Made by a program: the position numbers and the translations under genes. DNA of 64,000 bases. It comes from Nitrospirillum pindoramense (lineage in GTDB: Bacteria; Pseudomonadota; Alphaproteobacteria; Azospirillales; Azospirillaceae). The notes under the pieces were generated by a model. That model did no database searches. It saw only the letters and a list, made by a program, of their open reading frames with translations, and was not told where the DNA came from. Shown one piece after another: positions 18,401-24,842 of this stretch (position 1 is its first letter; each line of letters begins with the position of its first letter). The DNA is taken from contig NZ_VITR01000011.1 in NCBI RefSeq assembly GCF_007827955.1, positions 1 to 64,000 of the forward strand, read 5' to 3'.

Positions 18401-19757
18401 GCCGGTGCCGACCAACGGCACGCTCAGCCAGCCGGTGAACGCGCTGAACCAGGCGACGTCGTCTGGCGGGCAGGCGATCACTTATGATGGCCGGGGCAAC
18501 ATCACCGGTTTTGCCGGCGCGACCATGGCCTATGACGTGGACAACCACTTGACCAGCCTGTCGGGGACCAGCCTGGGATATGACGGCCTGGGGCGCCTGT
18601 ACCAGGTGGTGCAGTCCTCGACCACGCGTTTCCTGTACTTCGGGGACCGGCTGGTGGCGGAATACGACGGCTCCAGCCCCGGGGTGATGCAGCGGCGCTA
18701 CATCCCCGGGGCTGGAGTGGACGAGACGGTGGTGTGGTACCAGGGGGCGGGCACGGGTGACCGCCGCTGGCTGATCCCGGACGAACGTGGCTCGATCATC
18801 GCGGTAGCCAACGACAGTGGCCGGGTGCTGGGCATCAACACCTACGACGAGTACGGCCGGCCGGCCCGTAACAACATGGGTCGCTTCCAGTACACGGGCC
18901 AGATCTGGCTGGCGGAGATCGAGGCCTACCACTACAAGGCTCGCATCTACATCCCCACCCTGGGCAAGTTCGCCCAGGCCGATCCCACCGGCTACGCCGC
19001 CGGCATGAACCTGTATGCTTATGCGGAGGGGGATCCAATCAACAGGACGGATCCAACCGGGCTACAATCATGTTTAGAAGATAACTCATGTCCCACTGGA
19101 ACAGAAAGAAACCCTCTGGAAAAAGCACTGGATGGCCTGCCTCCTATTCCAGATATTCCTGTTCCGGGTTATCGGCCTGAACGCGATATTCCCCTTAACA
19201 GCCCTAATCCTCAAGGTGGGGCGCTGTCATGGGGAGAGACAGGTGGCTCTACAGGGGGGGCGCCACAAAGTGATAAAACTACGCCCTGCCCTGGCTCGGG
19301 GAAGATTGGTCCAGTTCCGAAAGCGCCTTTTGATCCATATAAGGGAATACAAAACCGGGTACAGGGAGTCCCGGCAGGATCGCAGTCGGTAACGGCTCCT
19401 GATGGCACTACGTTCAATGCGCCGGGCTATGCAGATTTTGCAGCTGCTTATGCTTTCGGAAAATCTTTGAATGGGACTCCTTTCCCATTAGATACTTTCG
19501 GTATACAGATGGCTGTAGGGCATGGGGGAATGTATGATTTCCAAAGGAATGGACAGTCGTTCATAAGAGCATATACTTATGCGAGTAATTATGCGGTGGG
19601 CATTGTTATGAATGGAGCGGGATATTCTCTGTCTCAAACCATGGATATAGCTGGTGGTTTTGCTGGCATGTTTTCTAGTAACGCCGGTGATCCTGCCCAA
19701 GTTAGTGCCTGGACCAATGGATGGAATGCTGCCCAAAGCGGAGCCTGCAAAAGATGA
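15423..19757 (+). CDS. Sec-exported RHS/YD-repeat protein with variable C-terminal tip (candidate polymorphic toxin)
   Basis: 1444 residues from ATG 15423; an upstream in-frame start at 15294 would bury the signal peptide. A signal peptide (RLFALLPILALGALAPSGAWA) precedes a beta-rich N-terminal region. More than a dozen YD repeats follow (for example TTYSYDSTHGGVTQVTAP, TSYAYDTLNRLQTVTYP). The RHS core signature is at about residue 1174 (RIYIPTLGKFAQADPTGY, then NLYAYAEGDPINRTDPTGL). The last 230 residues are a separate module with clearly lower GC, including a Pro-rich linker and a GGMYDFQRNG...SNYAVGIVMNGAGYS domain loosely reminiscent of type 44 polymorphic toxin tips. Known RHS proteins release such tips as toxins. 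No PAAR or VgrG is nearby, so type VI delivery is not indicated. Confidence 0.85.
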   Translation: MISACRRAAGRLFALLPILALGALAPSGAWAQDALTLPPPVYSDVDPQNVDLGTGTFTLSVQEVVIGKPGAGGLSYGRSFIGTGWRDTLIGGIDATGNVYTVSLGGASESFTLANGVFTNAGGGPSTLTVDSFGQIFTYTMADGTVASFQHSVCCNVGLQSYSGTTSTMGRANQARIVTMTFPSGEIWTWNYVYSTFVDADGSNKPKPFGRLQSVSSNLGYQIRYIYLANNTTLIDDLRNWVSVTGVVGFNMAEEVCDPKAQQCTAVEQRKLADQKTPKWPEVTYGGGGTYRTATDNLGRVTRYTYTSGNMTGIRWSKDATDDSTRSDDLVISYDTSNRVISVNNGVGTWAYGYSNNGSVRTTTVTDPEGRQRIVTSDLTTGLMKSDTRVVSSSLSLTTTIGYDTLNRVQKITRPQGDYTQYSYNVRGDVTQTQVVGTDGATSTTSATYEDNGSVTCNYPARCNKPLTTTDAAGKVTTYSYDSTHGGVTQVTAPTGANNLTPTTSYTYGQYSAVYNNGSGQVTGAAVYRLSGTSACASGASCTGSADGVITTVSYGTSNPLPVSVTRRAGNNSVSATTSYTYDTIGNTLSVTQPGSGTTYLTYDAIRRVVGTVGAPVAGTGGYRAVSTTYDDRKNLVVTVKQGTVGNATESNVAGAISVRQQVDSLYDAAGRKTQDTLTGSDGNQVVTKYDYDKANYPKSITRPMGGQVDDRVSSVTYDGAGRPLTQSANGQLVAQTSYTADGLTQTLMDGNNNTTSYAYDTLNRLQTVTYPSANGGASQAGYGYDGATGRVKTQTLRDGQQLTYSYDNLGLITGRTGAGVTLGSTYDNLGRLTSATSSTGPTVSQTYDALGHLTSQTTGTQTVGSRYDAAGRLVNLVWPDNFTATYCYDGTGALTSIWAGWVPGTSCTNADGVSSVSDSNASRLVTYTYDESGRRTATKRANGVTTSYGFDGASRLTSQKMTGSNADLSVTFSYNQAGQILGRTLSNAQYTAPVPTNGTLSQPVNALNQATSSGGQAITYDGRGNITGFAGATMAYDVDNHLTSLSGTSLGYDGLGRLYQVVQSSTTRFLYFGDRLVAEYDGSSPGVMQRRYIPGAGVDETVVWYQGAGTGDRRWLIPDERGSIIAVANDSGRVLGINTYDEYGRPARNNMGRFQYTGQIWLAEIEAYHYKARIYIPTLGKFAQADPTGYAAGMNLYAYAEGDPINRTDPTGLQSCLEDNSCPTGTERNPLEKALDGLPPIPDIPVPGYRPERDIPLNSPNPQGGALSWGETGGSTGGAPQSDKTTPCPGSGKIGPVPKAPFDPYKGIQNRVQGVPAGSQSVTAPDGTTFNAPGYADFAAAYAFGKSLNGTPFPLDTFGIQMAVGHGGMYDFQRNGQSFIRAYTYASNYAVGIVMNGAGYSLSQTMDIAGGFAGMFSSNAGDPAQVSAWTNGWNAAQSGACKR

Positions 19758-20188
19758 AAGGTCATGTTCTCAGAAAGCGCATTTTACTGCTGTGCATCGT
19801 GATGCTTATAGCGTCAAGTGCAGGCGTTATCGTCTGGTTCGAAACCCATAAATTTCAATCCTGTTCGATAGCAGAAGAAAATATCGGGCCGCCTCACAAC
19901 GGCATGCAGATCGCGTTAGTGAATAAGTTATGTGATGGGATTGCCAGTTCTGATGATGTGTCGATCAAGATTAATATGAGGAATGGAAATAGCGACATAA
20001 TAATGGAGTATGGGGCGGCCTATTCCTTTGTTAAGGAATCTGGTGAAGCTGACCCAAATATATCATGGAATAATGATGGATCTCTAAATATATCGATAGG
20101 GGTCGTATCTTATATAAATAAGAAATTAAGCCATATTAACGGTATTGTTGTGCATTATGATATTGGAAGAATTTTATTCAATAAGTGA
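19754..20188 (+). CDS. Candidate immunity protein of the RHS tip
   Basis: 144 residues starting at ATG 19754, which overlaps the RHS stop (ATGA). An N-terminal membrane anchor or uncleaved signal (RILLLCIVMLIASSAGVIVW) is followed by about 110 residues of predicted beta-rich domain. The gene has the same low GC as the RHS tip and no recognisable family. Position immediately after an RHS tip with translational coupling is the classic placement of a cognate immunity gene. A membrane-anchored periplasmic immunity protein would fit a toxin acting in the periplasm or at the envelope. The role is inferred from context. Confidence 0.65.
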   Translation: MKGHVLRKRILLLCIVMLIASSAGVIVWFETHKFQSCSIAEENIGPPHNGMQIALVNKLCDGIASSDDVSIKINMRNGNSDIIMEYGAAYSFVKESGEADPNISWNNDGSLNISIGVVSYINKKLSHINGIVVHYDIGRILFNK

Positions 20189-20302
20189 TAGCACAAAGTG
20201 ATAAGTCTAATCCAAAATGCCAAAAGAAGATCATGCAGCCTCAGTACGCCAAGATATTTGGACAGATGGGCAAAGATCTTTCTGTGAACCCGTTATTCAT
20301 AA
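20185..20302 (+). pseudogene. Orphan RHS C-terminal tip remnant, cut by IS66
   Basis: From 20188 an open frame reads IAQSDKSNPKCQKKIMQPQ and then YAKIFGQMGKDLSVNPLFI before running into the IS66 end at 20303. AQSDKSNPKC resembles the linker APQSDKTTPC of the RHS protein just upstream. The following text resembles the beginning of lysozyme-like domains (aligned Gly/Val-Asn-Pro-Leu helix). It looks like a displaced alternative toxin tip, kept without its RHS core and truncated by the insertion. Confidence 0.5.
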
Positions 20303-20397
20303 GTAAGCGTCCGGCCTTGGCCGTGTTGCGCCTTTGACGATGGCTGCGGAAGCTTGGCCGTCGGGATTCCTTCTGGAGGGGTCCAGAAGGAGGGAAC

Positions 20398-20787
20398 GTG
20401 GCGGGGGCGACACTGCTGGCGCGTCGGCGGCGCTGGACGACGGAAGAGAAGGCGGCGTTGCTGGCCGAAGTTGACGCGGCGGGCGGCAAAGTGCCGGTGG
20501 TGGCGGAGCGATACGGCCTTCCCCGCAGCCTGATCTACAACTGGCGGGCGGCGCAGAAGGCAGCGGCGGCGTTTCGGTCTGAGGCGCCGTTGGAGTTCCT
20601 GCCGTTGGGGACTGTCGCGGACGCAGAGAGCCCGCCGCCTGAAGCGGAGGCGGTGGTTCCTTGGGAACGGAATCGTTCGGGCCTGATCGAGGTCGAGCTT
20701 CCCAGCGGCGTGCGGCTGCGGGTGGACACGTCCGTCAACGAGAAGGCGCTGTCGCGGGTGGTGCGGGCCTTGAAGGCAGCACTTTGA
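20398..20787 (+). CDS. tnpA: IS66 accessory protein TnpA
   Basis: 129 residues from GTG 20398, with GGAGGG just upstream. N-terminal HTH of the IS66 OrfA/IS3 type (RRRRWTTEEKAALLAEVDAA, VVAERYGLPRSLIYNWR), then a linker and the C-terminal block IEVELPSGVRLRVDTSVNEK seen in IS66 TnpA. It overlaps tnpB by TTGA. The gene itself is intact, but the element is truncated, so it has no transposase in cis. Confidence 0.88.
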   Translation: MAGATLLARRRRWTTEEKAALLAEVDAAGGKVPVVAERYGLPRSLIYNWRAAQKAAAAFRSEAPLEFLPLGTVADAESPPPEAEAVVPWERNRSGLIEVELPSGVRLRVDTSVNEKALSRVVRALKAAL

Positions 20788-20939
20788 TCAGCGTGGCGTC
20801 CGGCACCAAGGTCCACCTGGCCTGCCGTCCGGTTGACCTGCGCAACGGCTTCGACGGCCTGGCGGCCAAGGTGCAGCAGGTGCTGAGGGCCGACCCGTTC
20901 AGCGGCCATCTGTTCCTGTTCCGGGGCAAGCGGGGCGGT
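20784..20939 (+). pseudogene. tnpB: IS66 TnpB, C-terminally truncated
   Basis: Starts at TTG 20784 in the tnpA stop. KVHLACRPVDLRNGFDGLAA and RADPFSGHLFLFRGKRGG are the N-terminal half of IS66 TnpB. Homology ends after RGG and a stop follows within four codons, so about half of the normal 115 residues are lost at the junction. Confidence 0.82.
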
Positions 20940-20964
20940 CACGTGACATAGTGCATCCCTCTGC

Positions 20965-21550
20965 TTAGAAGCCCGGTAGCTTGATCGACTTATCCTCATG
21001 GAATCGCTTATAGAACTTTGGCCTTCGGGCTGCGATTTCCCGTGCGCCTGCCTTGACGACGTCGGTTTCAAGCGCGGCTGTCGGGATCTGCCACGGCGCC
21101 GAGAACATGAGCTGTGTTGCGGGAAGGATGCCCTCTCGGATCAGCTTATGAACCGAACCGACGCAGATTCCGAGGCGGGCTGCGGCCTGTTCGGCGCTGA
21201 TCGTCTCTTCGCCTCGTGACTTCGGATCGAATGGTGCGATCCCAAGACGCTCGCGCATCTCCCGGACCCGCACGGCTGTCCATGCTTTTCCATCGGGCGG
21301 CTTGCAGTGCATCCGGTTCATCGTCACCGCGACTTCCCGATCCGGCCATTGCCCGCCTAGCCTTCGCATGGCCTCCAAGGCATTGGGCTGGCGGTCGGCG
21401 GTATGGCGTCCGGTTTTAACGCGCGACACGCGCAGTTCGGTGTGACGGCCGCCTTGCCAATGAATGGTGACCAAGGCCTCGTTGGTCGTCTCGTCGAGGT
21501 CGAGAATGACCTCGCGGATGAGGATGTGCGTGATCCGCTGCTTGGTCCGC
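20965..21550 (-). pseudogene. Large serine recombinase, C-terminal fragment
   Basis: About 195 residues on the minus strand, ending at stop 20965. They match the C-terminal region of large serine recombinases from alphaproteobacterial elements: a beta-ribbon/coiled block (QRITHILIREVILDLDE, VTIHWQGGRHTELRV, KTGRH), then an excisionase-like HTH (ISAEQAAARLGICVGSVHKL). The N-terminal catalytic domain with the active-site Ser is absent. Coding homology begins exactly at the IS21 terminus at 21551, and no matching N-terminal part is found on the other side of the IS. Confidence 0.75.
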
Positions 21551-21581
21551 TGTGAATCGGCATGGAATAAGGACCCCGTAT
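21551..21581 (+). repeat. IS21 left terminal repeat
   Basis: Begins with TGT and ends in GGACCCCGTAT. It matches the inverted right end at 23 of 31 positions. Confidence 0.8.
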
Positions 21582-21664
21582 GAGGGGTGATCTGCGTCCA
21601 ATCGGGCCCCCTTTTGCGCGGGTCCATACTGGCTCCCATGGCAATGGCGGGAGCCTTGATTGGG

Positions 21665-23164
21665 ATGCTGGTGGTGGAGACGATCGCGAAGATCCGGCGC
21701 GCGTACTTTGTTCAGCAGAAGCCGATCAAGGCGATCTGCCGTGAACTGGGTTTGTCGCGGAAGGTAGTCCGCAAGGTGCTTCGTTCGGAGGCGACGGAGT
21801 TCCGGTACGAGCGAACGGCGCAGCCCCAGCCGAAGATCGGCCCGTGGCGGGAACGGCTGGACGCGTTGCTGTTGGCCAATGAGGCCAAGGCGGCGCGTGA
21901 GCGGCTGACGCTGGTGCGGATTTACGAGGAGTTGCGGGGCGCCGGGTACGATGGCAGTTATGACGCCGTGCGGCGCTACGCCCGTTCCTGGCAGAAGGCG
22001 CGGGGAGCGTCGCAGGCGGCGGCCTATGTGCCGTTGAGCTTTGCGCCGGGGGAGGCCTACCAGTTCGACTGGAGCCACGAGGTGGTGCTGATCGGCGGGG
22101 TGACGGTCACGGTGAAGGTGGCCCATGTCCGCCTGTGCCACAGCCGGATGCTGTTCGTGCGGGCATATCCGCGCGAGACGCAGGAGATGGTGTTCGACGC
22201 CCACGACCGGGCGTTCGCCTTCTTCAAGGGCACCTGCACGCGCGGGATCTACGACAACATGAAGACGGCGGTGGACGCGATCTTCGTGGGCAAGGAGCGG
22301 GCCTACAACCGGCGCTTCCAGCAGATGTGCAGCCATTACCTGGTGGAGCCGGTGGCCTGCACCCCGGCGGCGGGATGGGAGAAGGGCCAGGTTGAGAACC
22401 AGGTAGGCCTGGTGCGGGAACGGTTCTTCACGCCGCGCCTGCGGGTGGCGAGCTACGAGGAGCTGAACGGCTGGCTGGTGGACCAGTGCGTCGCCTACGC
22501 CAAGGCGCACCGGCATCCCGAGCAGCGGGACCGTACCGTCTGGGAGATGTTCGAGGCGGAGCGGCACAGCCTGGTTGGCTACGCGGGGCGGTTCGACGGC
22601 TTCCACGCCACCCCGGCGTCGGTGTCCAAGACCTGCCTGGTGCGGTTCGACCACAACAAGTACTCGGTGGCGGCCAAGGCGGTGGGCCGCCCGGTGGAGG
22701 TGCGGGCCTATGCCGACCGGATCGAGTTGCGCCAGGACGGCCAAGTGGTGGGGACGCACGCGCGCTGCTTCGGCCGCGACCGCACCGTCTACGACCCCTG
22801 GCACTATGTGCCGGTGCTGGCGCGCAAGCCGGGGGCCCTGCGCAACGGCGCCCCCTTCAAGGATTGGGTGCTGCCCACGGCGCTGGACCGGGTGCGGCGC
22901 AAGCTGGCGGGCAGCGACGACGGCGACCGGCAGATGGTCGACATCCTGACGGCGGTGCTGAGCGACGGCCTCCCGGCGGTGGAGGCGGCCTGTGCCGAGG
23001 CGTTGCGCGAGAACGTCCATTCCGCTGCCGTCATCCTCAACATCCTGGCCCGGCGGCGGGAAGCGGCGGCGCCGGCGCCCATCCAGACACCCGCCACGCT
23101 GGTGCTGCGCCAAGCCCCCATGGCCGATTGCGCCCGCTACGACACCTTGAGGAGGGTACAGTGA
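21665..23164 (+). CDS. istA: IS21 transposase IstA
   Basis: 499 residues from ATG 21665 ([19 protein letters not shown], the usual IstA start); 21638 is an alternative. HTH near the N-terminus ([20 protein letters not shown]), then an rve-type DDE core with Asp in [10 protein letters not shown], Asp in [11 protein letters not shown] and Glu in [12 protein letters not shown], and the Mu-transposase C-terminal domain ([20 protein letters not shown]). The stop overlaps istB by one base (tgATG). It appears intact. Confidence 0.93.
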   Translation: MLVVETIAKIRRAYFVQQKPIKAICRELGLSRKVVRKVLRSEATEFRYERTAQPQPKIGPWRERLDALLLANEAKAARERLTLVRIYEELRGAGYDGSYDAVRRYARSWQKARGASQAAAYVPLSFAPGEAYQFDWSHEVVLIGGVTVTVKVAHVRLCHSRMLFVRAYPRETQEMVFDAHDRAFAFFKGTCTRGIYDNMKTAVDAIFVGKERAYNRRFQQMCSHYLVEPVACTPAAGWEKGQVENQVGLVRERFFTPRLRVASYEELNGWLVDQCVAYAKAHRHPEQRDRTVWEMFEAERHSLVGYAGRFDGFHATPASVSKTCLVRFDHNKYSVAAKAVGRPVEVRAYADRIELRQDGQVVGTHARCFGRDRTVYDPWHYVPVLARKPGALRNGAPFKDWVLPTALDRVRRKLAGSDDGDRQMVDILTAVLSDGLPAVEAACAEALRENVHSAAVILNILARRREAAAPAPIQTPATLVLRQAPMADCARYDTLRRVQ

Positions 23165-23892
23165 TGGAGCGCCCGGAAATCCTGGCCGCCATGGCCGAGT
23201 TGAAGCTCTACGGCATGAAGGCGGCGTATGACGAGATCATCACCACGGCCGTCAAGCGCCAGCATGAGCCCCAGCGCATCGTCGGTGACCTGCTGGCTGC
23301 TGAGATCAGCGAGAAGCAGGCGCGATCCATCCGCTACCAGATCACCTTGGCCAAGCTGCCCCTGGCCAAGGACATCGACGACTTCGCGTTCGACGACACG
23401 CCCATCAACCAGACCCTGGTCCGCGACCTGGCGGGCGGCGACTTCCTGGCCCATCAGCGCAACGTCGTCCTGGTCGGCGGAACCGGCACCGGCAAGAGCC
23501 ACCTGGCCATCGCCATCGCGCGCGCCTGCATCCGGGGTGGGCGGCGCGGCCGCTTCTTCAACGTCGTCGACCTGGTCAACAAGCTGGAGGCCGAGAGCCG
23601 CTTGGGGCGCCAGGGGCGGCTGGCCGACCACCTCAGCCGCCTGGACTTCATCATCCTGGACGAACTCGGCTACCTGCCGTTCCCCCAAGCGGGCGGCCAG
23701 CTCCTGTTCCACCTCGTCAGCCGCCTCTATGAACAGACATCGGTCATCGTCACCACCAACCTCGCCTTCGGCGAATGGCCGTCCGTCTTCGGCGACGCCA
23801 AGATGACCACCGCCCTGCTCGATCGCCTGACCCATCACTGCGAGATCGTCGAGACCGGCAACGAGAGCTGGCGCTTCAAGAACCGCGCCTGA
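23164..23892 (+). CDS. istB: IS21 helper ATPase IstB
   Basis: 242 residues, AAA+ DnaC-like ATPase that delivers target DNA to IstA. Walker [16 protein letters not shown], Walker [14 protein letters not shown], sensor-1 [20 protein letters not shown] and the C-terminal [20 protein letters not shown] are all present. The start ATG 23164 overlaps the istA stop. It appears functional. Confidence 0.95.
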   Translation: MERPEILAAMAELKLYGMKAAYDEIITTAVKRQHEPQRIVGDLLAAEISEKQARSIRYQITLAKLPLAKDIDDFAFDDTPINQTLVRDLAGGDFLAHQRNVVLVGGTGTGKSHLAIAIARACIRGGRRGRFFNVVDLVNKLEAESRLGRQGRLADHLSRLDFIILDELGYLPFPQAGGQLLFHLVSRLYEQTSVIVTTNLAFGEWPSVFGDAKMTTALLDRLTHHCEIVETGNESWRFKNRA

Positions 23893-24082
23893 CCGCCTTC
23901 CCATCACCGCCCCCCGCCCCGGACCCCACCCCCGCGGGTTCCCCCGGTGGGCGCACAGGCACCTCCCGTCCCCTCCGCTCCGCGCATCGCCGGGGGCGCT
24001 GCGCTCCGGGGACGGGGCCCTCCTATGCGCTACCGGGACAACCCGATTGCCAGCACATCACTGGGGTCCCTATTGGGCGCCG

Positions 24083-24113
24083 ATACGGGGTCCCGTTACG
24101 CCGCCGATTGACA
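24083..24113 (-). repeat. IS21 right terminal repeat
   Basis: Inverted relative to 21551-21581; ends TGTCAATCGGC on the minus strand. Confidence 0.8.
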
Positions 24114-24144
24114 CCGGATTCCGCCTGCAAACGGCGGTATCCGG
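24114..24144 (+). repeat. Palindrome abutting the IS21 right end
   Basis: The arms ccggat-t-ccgcc and ggcgg-t-atccgg pair over 11 bp with one T-T mismatch around the loop tgcaaac. The palindrome begins at the first base after the IS. A second perfect hairpin, ggccgc-aaaa-gcggcc, follows at 24152-24167. Confidence 0.7.
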
Positions 24145-24219
24145 GAAAAATGGCCGCAAAAGCGGCCCGTAGCCCCTCGATCAAGCCTTCAATCGGCTTG
24201 GTTCATGGGGAAAGGGGCC

Positions 24220-24402
24220 TTAACGCTCCATTCTTCCGCACCCTGCTAGGGCATAGTTGGCCAGGTCTGCGATCTCCGTGTCGGGATAGCCCTTGGCGAA
24301 GTCCGGCATGCGCATTTCACCCAGGGTGCCGCCCATGTGGCTGTCCGCCAGGTAGCTGGCGCGCCTTGGCGTCGTGCTCTCCGGCATATCTGGCCGGCTG
24401 TG
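24220..24402 (-). pseudogene. Decayed cytochrome c (C-terminal fragment)
   Basis: Reading leftward from 24360, the frame gives YLADSHMGGTLGEMRMPDF then AKGYPDTEIADLANYALAG and a stop at 24220. This is the Met-ligand and terminal-helix region typical of class I cytochrome c domains of PQQ-alcohol dehydrogenase systems. The CxxCH region is absent, and the upstream sequence seems to continue in another frame (YAGEHDAKAR). It is a remnant, on the opposite strand to mxaF. Confidence 0.5.
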
Positions 24403-24523
24403 TCATGCTGCCATGGTTGCCAGCATGAAGGCTGCGCTGAGTGTGGCGGTCTCAAGGGGCATGTGCCGGGCAGAGAATCGGCGCTATCATATGCGCCCGG
24501 TTAACCCCAATAAAATCAAATAG

Positions 24524-24555
24524 TTTCTGTGCCGATCGGCGTCTAAACCGCATGC
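24524..24555 (+). repeat. Dispersed intergenic repeat, copy B
   Basis: 27 of 32 positions match 2376-2407. In this copy the end forms a small palindrome, aaccg-catgc-cggtt (24546-24560). Confidence 0.7.
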
Positions 24556-24670
24556 CGGTTCACATTTCGTCCGCACCCGCCTATCAAATTCCCGGCAAGT
24601 TTCCCAAGGCATTTGCCAAATGTTCCCATTACTTTTGCGGAACCTCCTTGTGGAATTTTCTGTGGCCGCG

Positions 24671-24694
24671 CCCATGATAAAGAATGATCATGGG
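24671..24694 (+). promoter_or_regulatory. Candidate operator upstream of mxaF
   Basis: A perfect inverted repeat, cccatgat-8 bp-atcatggg, about 150 bp before mxaF and 32 bp upstream of a TATAAT box. Dyad sites like this suit a dimeric NarL-type regulator such as the one at the end of the operon. Binding is inferred. Confidence 0.45.
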
Positions 24695-24725
24695 GAAATT
24701 ATTTTAAGTAATAGTTGGTGCTTGT

Positions 24726-24731
24726 TATAAT
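24726..24731 (+). promoter_or_regulatory. Candidate -10 box for the mxa operon
   Basis: A perfect TATAAT in the AT-rich stretch, about 110 bp before the mxaF ATG. The -35 at 17-bp spacing is TTTAAG, a poor match, as expected for an activator-dependent promoter. Confidence 0.4.
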
Positions 24732-24842
24732 AAAGACCACACAAAGTACTATAGACCCCGCAAAGGTATGTGGCTCTTATTGACCTCGTTACCAGCCGCG
24801 ATAACAAGGCTGGCACGCTGAACAGCTGGGAGGTCACGAAAA

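Larger units (their letters stand above)
20303..20939 (+). mobile_element. IS66-family element, left-hand part
   Basis: The left terminus GTAAGCGTCCGGCC starts at 20303 and shares its first nine bases with the right terminus at 1344. It is followed by tnpA and the first 52 codons of tnpB. Homology stops at about 20939, where unrelated sequence with a serine-recombinase fragment starts. The remainder (tnpB end, tnpC) is missing here. Confidence 0.8.
21551..24113 (+). mobile_element. IS21-family insertion sequence, complete (2563 bp)
   Basis: Both ends are visible. Left TGTGAATCGGC (21551 on) and right, on the minus strand, TGTCAATCGGC (from 24113) are followed in each case by GGACCCCGTAT. 23 of the first 31 positions match. 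It encodes istA and istB with coupled stop/start. Further subterminal copies of the gggacccc motif occur, as in IS21 multiple-repeat ends. Flanking bases (ccgc left, ccgg right) do not give a clean target duplication, suggesting a rearrangement after insertion. Confidence 0.85.
24403..24842. other. 440-bp upstream region of mxaF
   Basis: No gene is seen. It becomes AT-rich after 24650, unlike its surroundings, and contains a dispersed repeat, a perfect inverted repeat and a TATAAT box (listed separately). A strong GGGAGGT lies seven bases before the mxaF ATG. Confidence 0.55.

Noticed and set aside
16300-18932. Repetitive DNA in the RHS gene as a possible CRISPR or satellite array
   Set aside because: The repetition is degenerate and in frame (YD repeats); there are no constant-length repeats with spacers.
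15423-19757. RHS protein as a type VI secretion effector
   Set aside because: There is a Sec signal peptide at the N-terminus, no PAAR domain, and no vgrG, eag or type VI genes nearby.
21551-24113. Target-site duplication of the IS21 element
   Set aside because: Flanks read ccgc and ccgg; no exact direct repeat of 4-8 bp could be found.
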